From Achromobacter sp. MYb9 (GTDB lineage: Bacteria > Pseudomonadota > Gammaproteobacteria > Burkholderiales > Burkholderiaceae_B): a stretch of 64,000 nucleotides of DNA. Where the stretch lies: assembly GCF_002975275.1 (NCBI RefSeq), contig NZ_PCOQ01000019.1, positions 61,126 to 125,125 of the forward strand, written 5' to 3'. A program made the position numbers and the translations under genes. The notes under the pieces were generated by a model. That model worked only from the letters and a program-made list of their open reading frames with translations. It did not search any database and had not been told where the DNA came from. How positions within the stretch are numbered: the first letter of the stretch is position 1; every line of letters begins with the position of its first letter. Shown here in pieces: positions 18,116 through 26,495 of this stretch.

Positions 18116-18892
18116 TCAGCTCTGCAGAATGGAAGACACCAGCAACTGGGTGTAGGGGTGTTGGGGATCGTCGAGAATCTGGTCGGTCAGCCCGCTTTCG
18201 ACCACGACGCCCCCGCGCATGACCAGCGTGCGGTGCGCCAGCAGACGCGCCACCGCGAGGTCGTGCGTGACGACGATCGCCGCCAGCCCCAGGTCCGCCA
18301 CCAGCTGGCGCAACAGGTCCAGAAGCCGCGCCTGCACCGACACGTCCAGCGACGCCGTGGGTTCGTCCATGAACACCAGGCGCGGATGCGTCACCAGGTT
18401 GCGCGCGATCTGCAGGCGCTGCTGCATGCCGCCTGAAAAAGACACCGGCGTGTCGTCCAGCCGGCCCGCGTCGATCTCCATCTTCTGCAGCCAGTTGCCG
18501 GCCACGTCGCGCAGGTCGCCGTAGTGGCGGTCGCCAACCGCCATCAACCGTTCGGCGATATTGGCGCCCGCGCTCACTTGCATGCGCAGGCCGTCACGCG
18601 CGTTTTGCCGCACGAATCCCCAATCGGTGCGCGACAACAGCCGCAGCCGCGCGCCTTGCAGCGCCGCCAGATCGATGAAGCCCTGGTCGCGCGTGTCATA
18701 CCAGACACTGCCGGCATCGGGTTGGGTTTGGTACGACACGGCCGACAGCAGCGTGCTCTTGCCCGAGCCGGACTCGCCCACCACGCACAACACTTCGCCC
18801 GGATACAGGTCGAAGCTGACGTCGCGGCAGCCATGCACGCCGTCCCAGGTGCGCGTCATGTTGCGCACGGAAAGCAAAGGTTGGGGAATCAT
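18116..18892 (-). CDS. phnK: C-P lyase system ATPase subunit PhnK
   Basis: ABC-type ATPase that docks on the PhnGHIJ core in E. coli. The 258-residue protein shows Walker A (GESGSGKST), signature FSGGMQQRLQIARNL and Walker B (LVFMDEPTASLD). The long insertion QGFIDLAALQGARLRLL-RTDWGFVRQNARDGLRM is diagnostic for PhnK. I place the start at the ATG at 18892, overlapping the phnJ stop by four bases (ATGA); the longer open frame upstream lies within phnJ. Confidence 0.95.
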   Translation of the reverse strand: MIPQPLLSVRNMTRTWDGVHGCRDVSFDLYPGEVLCVVGESGSGKSTLLSAVSYQTQPDAGSVWYDTRDQGFIDLAALQGARLRLLSRTDWGFVRQNARDGLRMQVSAGANIAERLMAVGDRHYGDLRDVAGNWLQKMEIDAGRLDDTPVSFSGGMQQRLQIARNLVTHPRLVFMDEPTASLDVSVQARLLDLLRQLVADLGLAAIVVTHDLAVARLLAHRTLVMRGGVVVESGLTDQILDDPQHPYTQLLVSSILQS

Positions 18893-19770
18893 GCGGCGGC
18901 CTCGTTGTCGCGTTGCTGCGTCTGGCGGTGGTTGCAGTATTCGGTATCCGAGCACACGAAGCGGCGCGTGCCCGCATCGTCCAGGATGATCTCGTCCAGA
19001 AAGCTGTCGCGCGATCCGCACAGGTCGCAGCACTCGCTCCACTTTTCCACCGTGAACGGATGGTCGTCAAAGTCCAGGCTCTTGACACGGGTGTACGGCG
19101 GCACCGCGTACACGCGCTTTTCGCGGCCCGCGCCGAACAACATCAGCGCGGGATTGCCGTCCAGCTTGGGGTTGTCGAATTTGGGAATCGGCGACGGCCG
19201 CATCATGTAGCGGTCGTTCACGATGACCGGATAGTCGTAGGTGGTGGCGATGTGGCCGTGCTGCGCGATGTCTTCGTACAGCTTGACGTGCATGCCGCCA
19301 TACTCGGCCAGCGCGTGCATCGTGCGCGTCTCGGTTTCGCTGGGTTCCAGCCAACGCAGCGGTTCCGGGATCGGCACCTGGAACACCATCACCTGCCCTT
19401 CGGCCAGCGGCGTTTCAGGGATGCGATGGCGCGTCTGCACGATGGTCGCGTCTGGCGTGGATTCCGTCGTCGGCACGCCCGTGACCCGGCCGAAGAAGCG
19501 GCGGATGCTGATGGCATTGGTCGTGTCGTCCGAGCCCTGGTCGATGACTTTCAGCACATCGTCCTTGCCGATGATCGACGCCGTGACCTGGATGCCCCCC
19601 GTGCCCCAGCCGTAAGGCAGCGGCATTTCGCGGCTGCCGAACGGCACCTGATAGCCGGGAATCGCCACGGCCTTGAGCAAGGCGCGGCGCAGCATGCGCT
19701 TGGTGGATTCGTCCAGGTAGGCGAAGTTGTAGTGGTCGTCGCGTTCGACCGTTGCGTGTTGTGCGTTCAT
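18889..19770 (-). CDS. phnJ: Carbon-phosphorus lyase catalytic subunit PhnJ
   Basis: Radical SAM enzyme that cleaves the C-P bond of ribose 1-alkylphosphonate 5-phosphate. The 293-residue protein has cysteines at 248, 251, 273 and 279. Their spacing (3, 22, 6) exactly equals that of the E. coli iron-sulfur ligands and thiyl-radical cysteine (241, 244, 266, 272), so the active site is complete. The segment PFGSREMPLPYGWGTGG is also conserved. Start overlaps phnI by four bases and stop overlaps phnK by four. Confidence 0.97.
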   Translation of the reverse strand: MNAQHATVERDDHYNFAYLDESTKRMLRRALLKAVAIPGYQVPFGSREMPLPYGWGTGGIQVTASIIGKDDVLKVIDQGSDDTTNAISIRRFFGRVTGVPTTESTPDATIVQTRHRIPETPLAEGQVMVFQVPIPEPLRWLEPSETETRTMHALAEYGGMHVKLYEDIAQHGHIATTYDYPVIVNDRYMMRPSPIPKFDNPKLDGNPALMLFGAGREKRVYAVPPYTRVKSLDFDDHPFTVEKWSECCDLCGSRDSFLDEIILDDAGTRRFVCSDTEYCNHRQTQQRDNEAAA

Positions 19771-20882
19771 GGGGAAACCGCCTCGTCCATCAGATCATGG
19801 GGGGCCGGCTGGGGCGCGGCGCGGTCGGCGCGCATGCGGCGCAACAGCTCCAGGTTGGCCTGAAAGTCCACGTAGTGCGGCAGCTTCAAGTGCTGCACGA
19901 AGCCCGATGCCTCGACGTTGTCGCTGTGGTACAGCACGAACTCGTGGTCGTTGGCCGGGGAATCGGCGCGTTCGCCCAAGTCCTTCGCCTTCAGCGCGCG
20001 GTCCACCAGCGCCATCGACATGGCCTTGCGTTCGCCGTAGCCGAACGTCAGCCCGTAGCCCCGAGTGAACTTCGGCCCGTCTTGCGCGTTGCCGGCGAAC
20101 TGGCTGACCATCTGGCATTCGGTGATCTCGATTTCGCCGACCGTCACGGCGAAGCCCAGTTCTTCGATATGCATCTCTACTTCCAGCGTGCCGTAGCGGA
20201 TCTCGGCCGCGAACGGGTGCGTGTTGCCGTAGCCGCGCTGCGTGGAATAGCCCATGGACAGCAAGAAGCCTTCGTCGGCGCGCGCCAGGTTTTGCAACCG
20301 GGCGGCGCGCGATGCCGGGAAGTCCAGCGGCTGGCGCGTCAGGTCGAAGGGCTCGGGGTCGCCTTCCGGCACCGGCTCGGCGTCGATCAGGTCATCGTGC
20401 GCCAGCAGGTCCGTCACGCGCGGCATGTCGCTGTCCAGCGCCTGCTCGCCGGGCGGCAGCGCGTCGGCTTCGCGCTGCGCCTCCAGCGAAAAGTCCAGCA
20501 GGCGCTGCGTGTAGTCGTAGGTAGGACCCAGGATCTGTCCGCCAGGCACGTCCTTGAACGTGGACGATATGCGGCGCTGCAAGCGCATGGCGCCCGTGTC
20601 GATGGGCTGCGTATAACCAAAGCGCGAGAGCGTGGTGCGATACGCCCGCAACAGGAACACGGCCTCGATCACATCGCCCGCGGCCTGCTTGAGCGCCAGC
20701 GACGCCAGTTGCGGATCGTAGAGCGACCCTTCGGCCATCACCCGCGACACTGCCAGCGGCATCTGTTCGCGGATCTGGTCCAGGCTCAGCTCGGGCACCT
20801 CGCGGTCGCCCCGCCGGTAGCCGTCCAGCATGCGGTAGGAATTCAGGATGGCGCGTTCGCCCCCTTTCACGGCGACATACAT
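19767..20882 (-). CDS. phnI: C-P lyase core subunit PhnI
   Basis: Nucleosidase-type subunit that, with PhnG, H and L, couples ATP to the phosphonate to form ribose alkylphosphonate 5-triphosphate. The 371-residue product starts MYVAVKGGERAI, the standard PhnI opening; the open frame extends 17 codons upstream but MYVAVKGG is the family start. Landmarks include RISSTFKDVPGGQILGPTYDYTQRLLDF (positions near 20490-20570), DEGFLLSMGYSTQRGYGNTHPF and the ending HLKLPHYVDFQANLELL. It is separated from phnH by one base. Confidence 0.96.
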   Translation of the reverse strand: MYVAVKGGERAILNSYRMLDGYRRGDREVPELSLDQIREQMPLAVSRVMAEGSLYDPQLASLALKQAAGDVIEAVFLLRAYRTTLSRFGYTQPIDTGAMRLQRRISSTFKDVPGGQILGPTYDYTQRLLDFSLEAQREADALPPGEQALDSDMPRVTDLLAHDDLIDAEPVPEGDPEPFDLTRQPLDFPASRAARLQNLARADEGFLLSMGYSTQRGYGNTHPFAAEIRYGTLEVEMHIEELGFAVTVGEIEITECQMVSQFAGNAQDGPKFTRGYGLTFGYGERKAMSMALVDRALKAKDLGERADSPANDHEFVLYHSDNVEASGFVQHLKLPHYVDFQANLELLRRMRADRAAPQPAPHDLMDEAVSP

Positions 20883-20883
20883 G

Positions 20884-21501
20884 TCAGTTCTCCACGCGCG
20901 TCGTGCGCGGCAATCCACACATCCGCCGGCCATGCGTCAGGAACACGTCGACGCCCAGCGGAAACCGTTGATGATTCAGCCGCCATTCGCGCCAGAAGCC
21001 GTCTGGCAAGCCCTCTACCGACAAGTCCTGGCGCGTCTGGATGCCCGGGCCGGACAAATGGACGGTGGCGCCCTCGGTCAGCGAGGCAACGTCCATCAGC
21101 AGCGTGGTGGACAAATCGGGATAGGCGGGGTCGCCCTGATGGCAGACGGACAACGCCGGCGCCTCGAAGCCCGCCGGCACCGCGGCAAAGCGCGCCAGCG
21201 CGGGCGACGGCACGATGGGGCAGGCGCAATGGAAACGCAGGAATGCCAGCACGTCGGCGCCCACCTCGCGGGGCAGCCACAGCGGCGTATCCACGTCCAC
21301 CAGGGTCAGCAGCATCGCCGCCATCGCGGGCGACAGCCCGGCCGGCACGCCGCTTTCCGCGACAATCTGGTGGACACGGCCGGGGTGCGCCAGGGCCTGC
21401 AAGGCCACGCGGAAGGTCGTTTGCGCGTCGTTGACCGGATCGGTAAAGCCCGGCAGCAAGCCGCGGCTGGCCACCGGGGCATTCAGTGTCTGTGGTTGCA
21501 T
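20884..21501 (-). CDS. phnH: C-P lyase core subunit PhnH
   Basis: Structural subunit of the PhnGHIJ complex, with a PLP-transferase-like fold but no cofactor. The 205-residue protein has family segments GFTDPVNDAQTTFRVALQALAHPGR, DVDTPLWLP and GPGIQTRQDL. The ATG at 21501 lies one base after phnG and gives the standard MQPQTLNAPVAS-like start. The C-terminus ends RRMCGLPRTTRVEN. Confidence 0.95.
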   Translation of the reverse strand: MQPQTLNAPVASRGLLPGFTDPVNDAQTTFRVALQALAHPGRVHQIVAESGVPAGLSPAMAAMLLTLVDVDTPLWLPREVGADVLAFLRFHCACPIVPSPALARFAAVPAGFEAPALSVCHQGDPAYPDLSTTLLMDVASLTEGATVHLSGPGIQTRQDLSVEGLPDGFWREWRLNHQRFPLGVDVFLTHGRRMCGLPRTTRVEN

Positions 21502-21502
21502 G

Positions 21503-21973
21503 TCAGTCTTCGCCTCGCACCATCGTGAAGAACTCCACCTTGGTCTGCGCCGCCACCTGTGCCTGGCGCTGGGCCCGGTCGGCATGCGCGCGTGCCAGCG
21601 GCTGGATCAACTGGACTTGCACGGTGTCGTGCCAATCCGGCAATTGCAGCAGCGCGTCGGCCACGGCCGCCTGTTCGGCGTGCCGCAGCGAACGGCCCTG
21701 CACATAGGCCACGCCAACCACGCCATCGCCCAGCGTGACGGCGCAACGTGTCACGGTCATTTCGCCCAGGTTGAAGCGCGCCCCGGTGCCGCCACTGCGT
21801 GCCCGCACCATGGTCATGCCCGTTTGGGCGGGCCGCAGCATCTGGTGCGCGGGCAAGTTGCCCAAGGCGGTGAACGCCCCTTCCAGCGCGGCCGGACTGG
21901 CCAATGACAGGACGCGCATCCAGGCGGCGCGCAGGGCATTGGCGGCGTCCTGTCCTGCTAATGAGTGATCCAT
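21503..21973 (-). CDS. phnG: C-P lyase core subunit PhnG
   Basis: First gene of the leftward phnGHIJKLM operon. The 156-residue protein has LPAHQMLRPAQTGMTMVRAR and FNLGEMTVTRCAVTL followed by GVAYVQGRSLRHAEQAA, which are PhnG hallmarks. The promoter region at 21974-22157 is shared with the divergent phnF gene and holds a putative PhnF site only 10-28 bases upstream of this start, as well as a PHO-box-like sequence directed towards phnG. Confidence 0.95.
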   Translation of the reverse strand: MDHSLAGQDAANALRAAWMRVLSLASPAALEGAFTALGNLPAHQMLRPAQTGMTMVRARSGGTGARFNLGEMTVTRCAVTLGDGVVGVAYVQGRSLRHAEQAAVADALLQLPDWHDTVQVQLIQPLARAHADRAQRQAQVAAQTKVEFFTMVRGED

Positions 21974-21983
21974 TATTTCCTCT

Positions 21984-22001
21984 ACACGTCTAGACGACTG
22001 G
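21984..22001. promoter_or_regulatory. Putative PhnF operator in front of phnG
   Basis: ACACGTCTAGACGACTGG, with the palindromic core CGTCTAGACG at 21987-21996. Fifteen of 18 bases match a second site at 22946-22963 in front of the phnM2 operon. It lies just upstream of the phnG start, where a bound GntR-type repressor would block transcription. Confidence 0.65.
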
Positions 22002-22043
22002 ATGAAGTATGATCGCTCTGAATTCCAAGTTCAACAGTCTGGC

Positions 22044-22061
22044 GTGAATTTTTGATGACAG
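22044..22061 (-). promoter_or_regulatory. Candidate PHO box for the phnG operon
   Basis: On the minus strand CTGTCATCAAAAATTCAC, which matches the E. coli PhoB consensus CTGTCATAWAWCTGTCAY at 14 of 18 positions, with the first half-site perfect. It points towards phnG, 71 bases upstream. C-P lyase operons are commonly PhoB-controlled. The second half is weak. Confidence 0.4.
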
Positions 22062-22157
22062 TCGCGACGAGTGTGCACCGCCTATCCGGCCGCCGCCGCA
22101 TCAGGCACAATCACAGCCATTCTTCATGAAGCTGATGTGACAGCACGAGCACACCCT

Positions 22158-22880
22158 ATGGTCGAAAGAGGTTCCGGCATCGCCGTCTGGCGGCAAATCG
22201 GCGAGTCCCTGGCGGACGACATCCGCAACAAGCTCTATATGGCGGGCGAACAACTGCCGTCCGAGCCGGAGCTGGCCGCCAAATTCTCGGTCAACCGCCA
22301 TACCATCCGGCGCGCCATGGGCGAATTGGAGCAAAGCGGGCTGGTCCGGATCGAACAAGGGCGCGGCACCTTCGTGCAAGAACACGCCATCGATTACGCC
22401 ATCGGCAAGCGCACGCGCTTTTCCGAAAACCTGCGCAGCCAGGGCGTGCTGGGCCACGTGGAAGCCGTGGGCAGCCAGACCTTGCGCGCGGCCGATATCG
22501 CCAAGCACCTGGGGCTGCCGCGCACCGCGCCGCTGTTGCGGGTGCAGATCGTCGGCAAAGCCGAAAACCGGCCCATCAGCGCGTCTGAACACTTCTTCGA
22601 CGAAAAGCGCTTTCCGGAATTCGCCGACCGGCTGACCGCCTTGCGGTCGGTGTCGAAGGTCTATGCGCATTACGGCATTGATGACTACACGCGCAAATGG
22701 TCGCGCATCACCGCCGCGCTGCCCACGCCGGAAGTCGCCCGCATGCTGGGCCAGCCCAAGACGCGGCCGATCCTTCAGGTGGAAGCGCTGAACGTGGACC
22801 AGGACGGCGCACCGCTGCAATACAGCGTCACCCGCTTCGTGGGCGACCTGGTGCAGCTGATGGTGTCAGACGACAGCTAG
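22158..22880 (+). CDS. phnF: Phosphonate operon regulator PhnF (GntR/HutC family)
   Basis: A 240-residue repressor with an N-terminal winged helix (about residues 10-75: LPSEPELAAKFSVNRHTIRRAMGELEQSGL) and a C-terminal UTRA ligand domain. RVEQGRGTFVQ-type wing (RIEQGRGTFVQ) is clear. I chose the ATG at 22158 (MVERGSGIAVWRQI); the open frame begins at 22071 but the extra 29 residues are Ala-rich and unrelated. It sits between two divergent phn operons and both have the same 18-bp site near their starts. Confidence 0.93.
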   Translation: MVERGSGIAVWRQIGESLADDIRNKLYMAGEQLPSEPELAAKFSVNRHTIRRAMGELEQSGLVRIEQGRGTFVQEHAIDYAIGKRTRFSENLRSQGVLGHVEAVGSQTLRAADIAKHLGLPRTAPLLRVQIVGKAENRPISASEHFFDEKRFPEFADRLTALRSVSKVYAHYGIDDYTRKWSRITAALPTPEVARMLGQPKTRPILQVEALNVDQDGAPLQYSVTRFVGDLVQLMVSDDS

Positions 22881-22945
22881 AACACGGCGCCGTTGCCGCC
22901 GGGCACGCCCGCGGCAACGGCGCAAAACACCCGGAAAGCAACAAC

Positions 22946-22963
22946 ACACATCTAGACATCTGG
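22946..22963. promoter_or_regulatory. Putative PhnF operator in front of phnM2
   Basis: ACACATCTAGACATCTGG, 30 bases upstream of the phnM2 start. It has the same orientation and 15 of 18 identical bases as the site at 21984-22001; the shared core is TCTAGAC. It ties the phnM2-DUF1045-phnN operon to the phnGHIJKLM operon under one regulator. Confidence 0.65.
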
Positions 22964-22992
22964 TTGTCATGCAATATCGATAACGTCATGCC

Positions 22993-24186
22993 ATGAACTC
23001 AAATGCCCCCTCGCCCCTGGCCGGTGTCACAGGCCAACGCATCCTGACGCCGCGTGGCGTCGAACCGATCAGCCTGCGCTTTCATGGGGGGTTGATCGAC
23101 GACTGCGGCGCCACGCCCGCCCGCGGCGCGCCCTGGTTCGACGCCGGCGATCTGCTGGTGCTGCCCGGCATCGTCGACCTGCACGGCGACGCCTTCGAAC
23201 GCGCCGTCATGCCCCGGCCCAGTGTCACCTTTCCCTATGACAGCGCGCTGTTCGACGTAGACCGCCAATTGCTGGCCAACGGCATCACCACCGAATTTCA
23301 CGGCGTGACCTTGTCCTGGGAGGGAGGGTTGCGCGGCGAGGCCTATGCCGAGCGCATGTTCGACGCGCTAGCGCGCATGCAGCACATGATGGGCGCCCGG
23401 CATTACGTGCATCTGCGATTCGAAACCCATCACGTGGGCGGTGTCGACCTGGCCCAACAGTGGATCCGCGACGGCCGCGTGCGTTTCCTGGCCCTGAATG
23501 ACCACCTGCCCAGCATGGCGCGCCGCCTGGGCGACGACCGCAAGCTGATGCAATACGCCAACCGCGCCGAGTGCGACCTGGACACGTTCCAGGCGCGCAT
23601 CCGCGCCGCGATGTCCGCTGCCGATTCGGTTGCCGACGCCATGCGAGAGCTCACAGCGTGCGCGCAGGCGGCCGGCTTGAAAGTCGCCTCACACGACGAT
23701 CCCGATGCCGCCACGCGCCGCTATTACCACCAGCTGGGCTGCGGCGTGGCGGAGTTTCCGTTGACCCGGGAAGCCGCCGGCGTCGCCCGCGACCTGGGCA
23801 ACTCGGTCGTCTTCGGCGCGCCCAACGTCGTGCGCGGCGGCAGCCACACCGGCGCGCCCAGCGCCACCGAGATGGTGCGCGAAGGGTTGTGCGACATTCT
23901 GACGTCTGACTACTACTACCCTGCCCCGCTGGCCGCCGTCATGCGGTTGGCGCAAGACGGCGTGTTGCCCCTTGAGCAGGCCTGGAATCTGGTGTCGCTG
24001 AACCCGGCGCGCGCCGCCGGGCTGAAAGACCGCGGCGCGCTGGCGCCGGGGCTGATCGCCGACGCCATCGTGGTGGACGACCACGTGGCCGGATTGCCGC
24101 GCGTGGTCGCCGCGATCGTGGGTGGCGAACTGCGCTACGCGACACGCGTATTCGGTCACGACAACAGCCTGCGCATGGCGGCCTGA
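22993..24186 (+). CDS. phnM: Second PhnM-type diphosphatase (PhnM2)
   Basis: A 397-residue amidohydrolase paralogous to the phnM product at 16192. Metal-site motifs are all present: GIVDLHGDAFER, ALNDHLPSM, ASHDDP, VAEFPLT and LTSDYY. The two paralogues differ widely outside these motifs, so they are not a recent duplication. The gene is followed by DUF1045 after two bases and then phnN, an order I recognise from other alpha- and betaproteobacterial phn clusters. It may act on a different alkylphosphonate triphosphate or simply be redundant. Confidence 0.9.
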   Translation: MNSNAPSPLAGVTGQRILTPRGVEPISLRFHGGLIDDCGATPARGAPWFDAGDLLVLPGIVDLHGDAFERAVMPRPSVTFPYDSALFDVDRQLLANGITTEFHGVTLSWEGGLRGEAYAERMFDALARMQHMMGARHYVHLRFETHHVGGVDLAQQWIRDGRVRFLALNDHLPSMARRLGDDRKLMQYANRAECDLDTFQARIRAAMSAADSVADAMRELTACAQAAGLKVASHDDPDAATRRYYHQLGCGVAEFPLTREAAGVARDLGNSVVFGAPNVVRGGSHTGAPSATEMVREGLCDILTSDYYYPAPLAAVMRLAQDGVLPLEQAWNLVSLNPARAAGLKDRGALAPGLIADAIVVDDHVAGLPRVVAAIVGGELRYATRVFGHDNSLRMAA

Positions 24187-24188
24187 CC

Positions 24189-24932
24189 ATGCCGCTTGCC
24201 TATCGCTATGCCCTGTACCTGGCGCCCACCGGCCCGTGGCGCGACTACGGCAGCCGCTGGTTGGGCCGCTGCGCCGACACCGGCGTGGCGCTGCCCCCCC
24301 CGCCCGGCATGCCGGAACCTTGCCGCGCCTGGACGGAAGCGCCCCGCCATTACGGCTTGCACGCCACCTTGAAGCCTCCCTTCCGGCTGCGCGCCGGCGC
24401 CACGCCACAAGCGGTGGACGCGGCGGCCCAGGCGGTGGCGCGCGCCATCTTTCCTTTCGAGGTGGAACTGGAATGCGAAATGCTGCGCGGTTTTCTGGCG
24501 TGGCGCATCGCTGAATCCGATACGCAGGGCCGGGCCCGCATCCAGGCCCTGGCCAACGCCGCCGTGCGCGGGCTGGACGACTTGCGCGCCCCGCCCACCC
24601 CGGAAGAAATCGCGCGCCGCCAGCCGCAATCGCTGTCCCCCGAACAGCAGGCCATGCTGGCGCACTGGGGCTATCCCTATGTCTTCGATACCTATACGTT
24701 CCACATCACGCTGACCGGAAAACTGATGGGCGACGCGCTGGAACAGGCGCAACGCGGCATCGCGGCTTTCGCCGATCCGTTACGCGGCCAGACCATGGCG
24801 GTGCCCGCCATCAGCATCTTCGTGCAGCCCCAGCCCGGCGCCGACTTCATCGCAGCGCGCCACTATGGCTTCGATGGCACGCATACCGACGCCATCGGCG
24901 CCGACTACCTGCAAGGGCCGCCCGCGCCATGA
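24189..24932 (+). CDS. DUF1045 putative 2H phosphoesterase of phosphonate metabolism
   Basis: A 247-residue protein of the DUF1045 family, found almost only in phn operons. It has two H-x-T motifs, His58-Ala-Thr60 (GLHATLKPPF) and His172-Ile-Thr174 (YTFHITLTGKL), the arrangement of the 2H phosphoesterase superfamily, which opens cyclic phosphates. No phnP gene, whose product opens 5-phosphoribosyl 1,2-cyclic phosphate after C-P cleavage, is seen in this island, so this protein is the best candidate for that step. This is inference from motif and context. It overlaps phnN by four bases. Confidence 0.85.
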   Translation: MPLAYRYALYLAPTGPWRDYGSRWLGRCADTGVALPPPPGMPEPCRAWTEAPRHYGLHATLKPPFRLRAGATPQAVDAAAQAVARAIFPFEVELECEMLRGFLAWRIAESDTQGRARIQALANAAVRGLDDLRAPPTPEEIARRQPQSLSPEQQAMLAHWGYPYVFDTYTFHITLTGKLMGDALEQAQRGIAAFADPLRGQTMAVPAISIFVQPQPGADFIAARHYGFDGTHTDAIGADYLQGPPAP

Positions 24933-25519
24933 TCCAGGCAGCCACGGCCTCGCCGCCCGCCGATGGCAGGCGGCTGATCTACCTGATGGGCGCCTCGGGC
25001 AGCGGCAAGGACACGCTGCTGCGGCTGCTGCGCGCCCACCTGCAACACGATGAACCCGTTCTGGTCGCGCACCGCTACATCACCCGCGACAGCGGCGGCA
25101 CCGAAGACGCGCTACCTCTATCGACGGAAGAGTTCGTGCGCCGCGCGGCGCTGGGTTGCTTCGCGCTGCGTTGGGCCAGCCACGGGTTGCACTACGGCAT
25201 CGGTATCGAAATCGACACCTGGCTGGCCTGCGGCGCGGCCGTCATCGTCAACGGGTCGCGCGCGCACCTGCCGGCGGCCCACGCCCGCTATCCCGCGCTG
25301 ACGGCGGTGGAAATCACCGTTGACCCCGCCCGGCTCGCGCATCGCCTGGCCGGCCGCGGGCGGGAAAGCACCGAACAGATCGCGCAACGGCTATCGCGCG
25401 CCACGCAGGCCTTTGCCGTGCCGCAGGCGTGCCGCCTTGCGCAGGTCAATAATGACGGCGCGCCCGAATCGGCGGCCGCGGCCCTGCTGACGATTGCCCG
25501 GGAACAACTCGCCCGGTAA
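24929..25519 (+). CDS. phnN: Ribose 1,5-bisphosphate phosphokinase
   Basis: Makes PRPP from ribose 1,5-bisphosphate, the last step of the C-P lyase pathway. The 196-residue protein is guanylate-kinase-like with a Walker A GASGSGKDT at residues 21-29, HRYITR, and GLHYGIGIEIDTWLACG, all typical of PhnN. The ATG overlaps the DUF1045 stop (ATGA). It ends the rightward phn operon; the convergent LysR gene stop is only about 20 bases away. Confidence 0.94.
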   Translation: MIQAATASPPADGRRLIYLMGASGSGKDTLLRLLRAHLQHDEPVLVAHRYITRDSGGTEDALPLSTEEFVRRAALGCFALRWASHGLHYGIGIEIDTWLACGAAVIVNGSRAHLPAAHARYPALTAVEITVDPARLAHRLAGRGRESTEQIAQRLSRATQAFAVPQACRLAQVNNDGAPESAAAALLTIAREQLAR

Positions 25520-25540
25520 TGGGTGCTGGCGGGGGAGGTG

Positions 25541-26485
25541 TCAGGCGGCGGGCGGGTCGGCGCACAGGTCCAACAATATGTCCGAAAAGCGCTCTTCCGC
25601 CGCCAGCGGCTGCTCTCGCCTGCGGCGGATCAGGTTGATGGGCGGCAGCTCCCAACCGAAATCCCAAGGCACCATGCCCAGCTTGCCCCGCTGGCAGAGT
25701 TCGCGCGCGATGTCCTCGGGCACGACCGAGATCAGCGCCTCGTTCATTGTCAGCATGCCTTCGATCACGTCGGTGGAATAGGCTTCCAGCACCGGCGACG
25801 GCGGGCGCAGCCCGGCTCGGATGAAGTGCTCCATGATCAGTTGCCGCGTAGGCGTATTGGCCGCCGGCAAGACCCAGTCCATGGCGGCCACGGCTGGCCA
25901 GTCCGGCGCCCGCCGGGCCAGGCGCTGCGCCAGCCGGCTGTGCGCGATCAGGCGTGGACGCTGCCGGTACAGCACCCGGTGCATCAGGTCGTCCAGCGCC
26001 ACGGTCGACGTTGCGCGGCTGACGATGCAGTCCAGCTCGTGCCGACGCAACATCGGCACCAGATGGTCCGTGGTGGCCCGATGCAGCGTCAGCGTCACCC
26101 CGTGGCGCTGATGCAGCCGGCTGATGGCCGCCGTCAGCAAGGCGCTGGACACATACGGCACCACACCGACGTTCAGGTGCGCGGAACGGCCGGCATGCAG
26201 GGCCTCGACCTCGCGCGCCCACAGATCCAGATCGCTCTGCATGTGGCGCGCGCGCAGCAAGGCCAGTTCGCCCAGTGGCGTGGCCTGCAGGCCGCGACCG
26301 CTGCGCAGGAACAGCGGCGCGCCGAAAATGTCCTCGAGTTCGGCCAGGGCCTTGGTGACGGCGGGCTGGCTGATGCCGGTGGCCGCCGCCACCCGGGTCA
26401 AGGAGCCATGCTTGGCGATGTTGGTCAGCAGCGCCAGATGGCGGTGCTTCAGGCGGTTGGCCAGACGGGCGGCATCCCAGCTCAT
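25541..26485 (-). CDS. LysR-family transcriptional regulator
   Basis: A 314-residue LysR regulator. The winged helix is at about residues 10-70 (HLALLTNIAKHGSLTRVAAATGISQPAVTKALAELE), followed by a substrate-binding domain of the GbpR/CbI-like type ending in NLIRRRREQPLAAEERF. I chose the ATG at 26485; a TTG at 26515 would extend it by ten codons across an operator-like palindrome. It is divergent from a gamma-glutamyltransferase-like gene, which with the following Bug and GAF genes is the likely target. Confidence 0.88.
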   Translation of the reverse strand: MSWDAARLANRLKHRHLALLTNIAKHGSLTRVAAATGISQPAVTKALAELEDIFGAPLFLRSGRGLQATPLGELALLRARHMQSDLDLWAREVEALHAGRSAHLNVGVVPYVSSALLTAAISRLHQRHGVTLTLHRATTDHLVPMLRRHELDCIVSRATSTVALDDLMHRVLYRQRPRLIAHSRLAQRLARRAPDWPAVAAMDWVLPAANTPTRQLIMEHFIRAGLRPPSPVLEAYSTDVIEGMLTMNEALISVVPEDIARELCQRGKLGMVPWDFGWELPPINLIRRRREQPLAAEERFSDILLDLCADPPAA

Positions 26486-26495
26486 GGGTTTCTCT

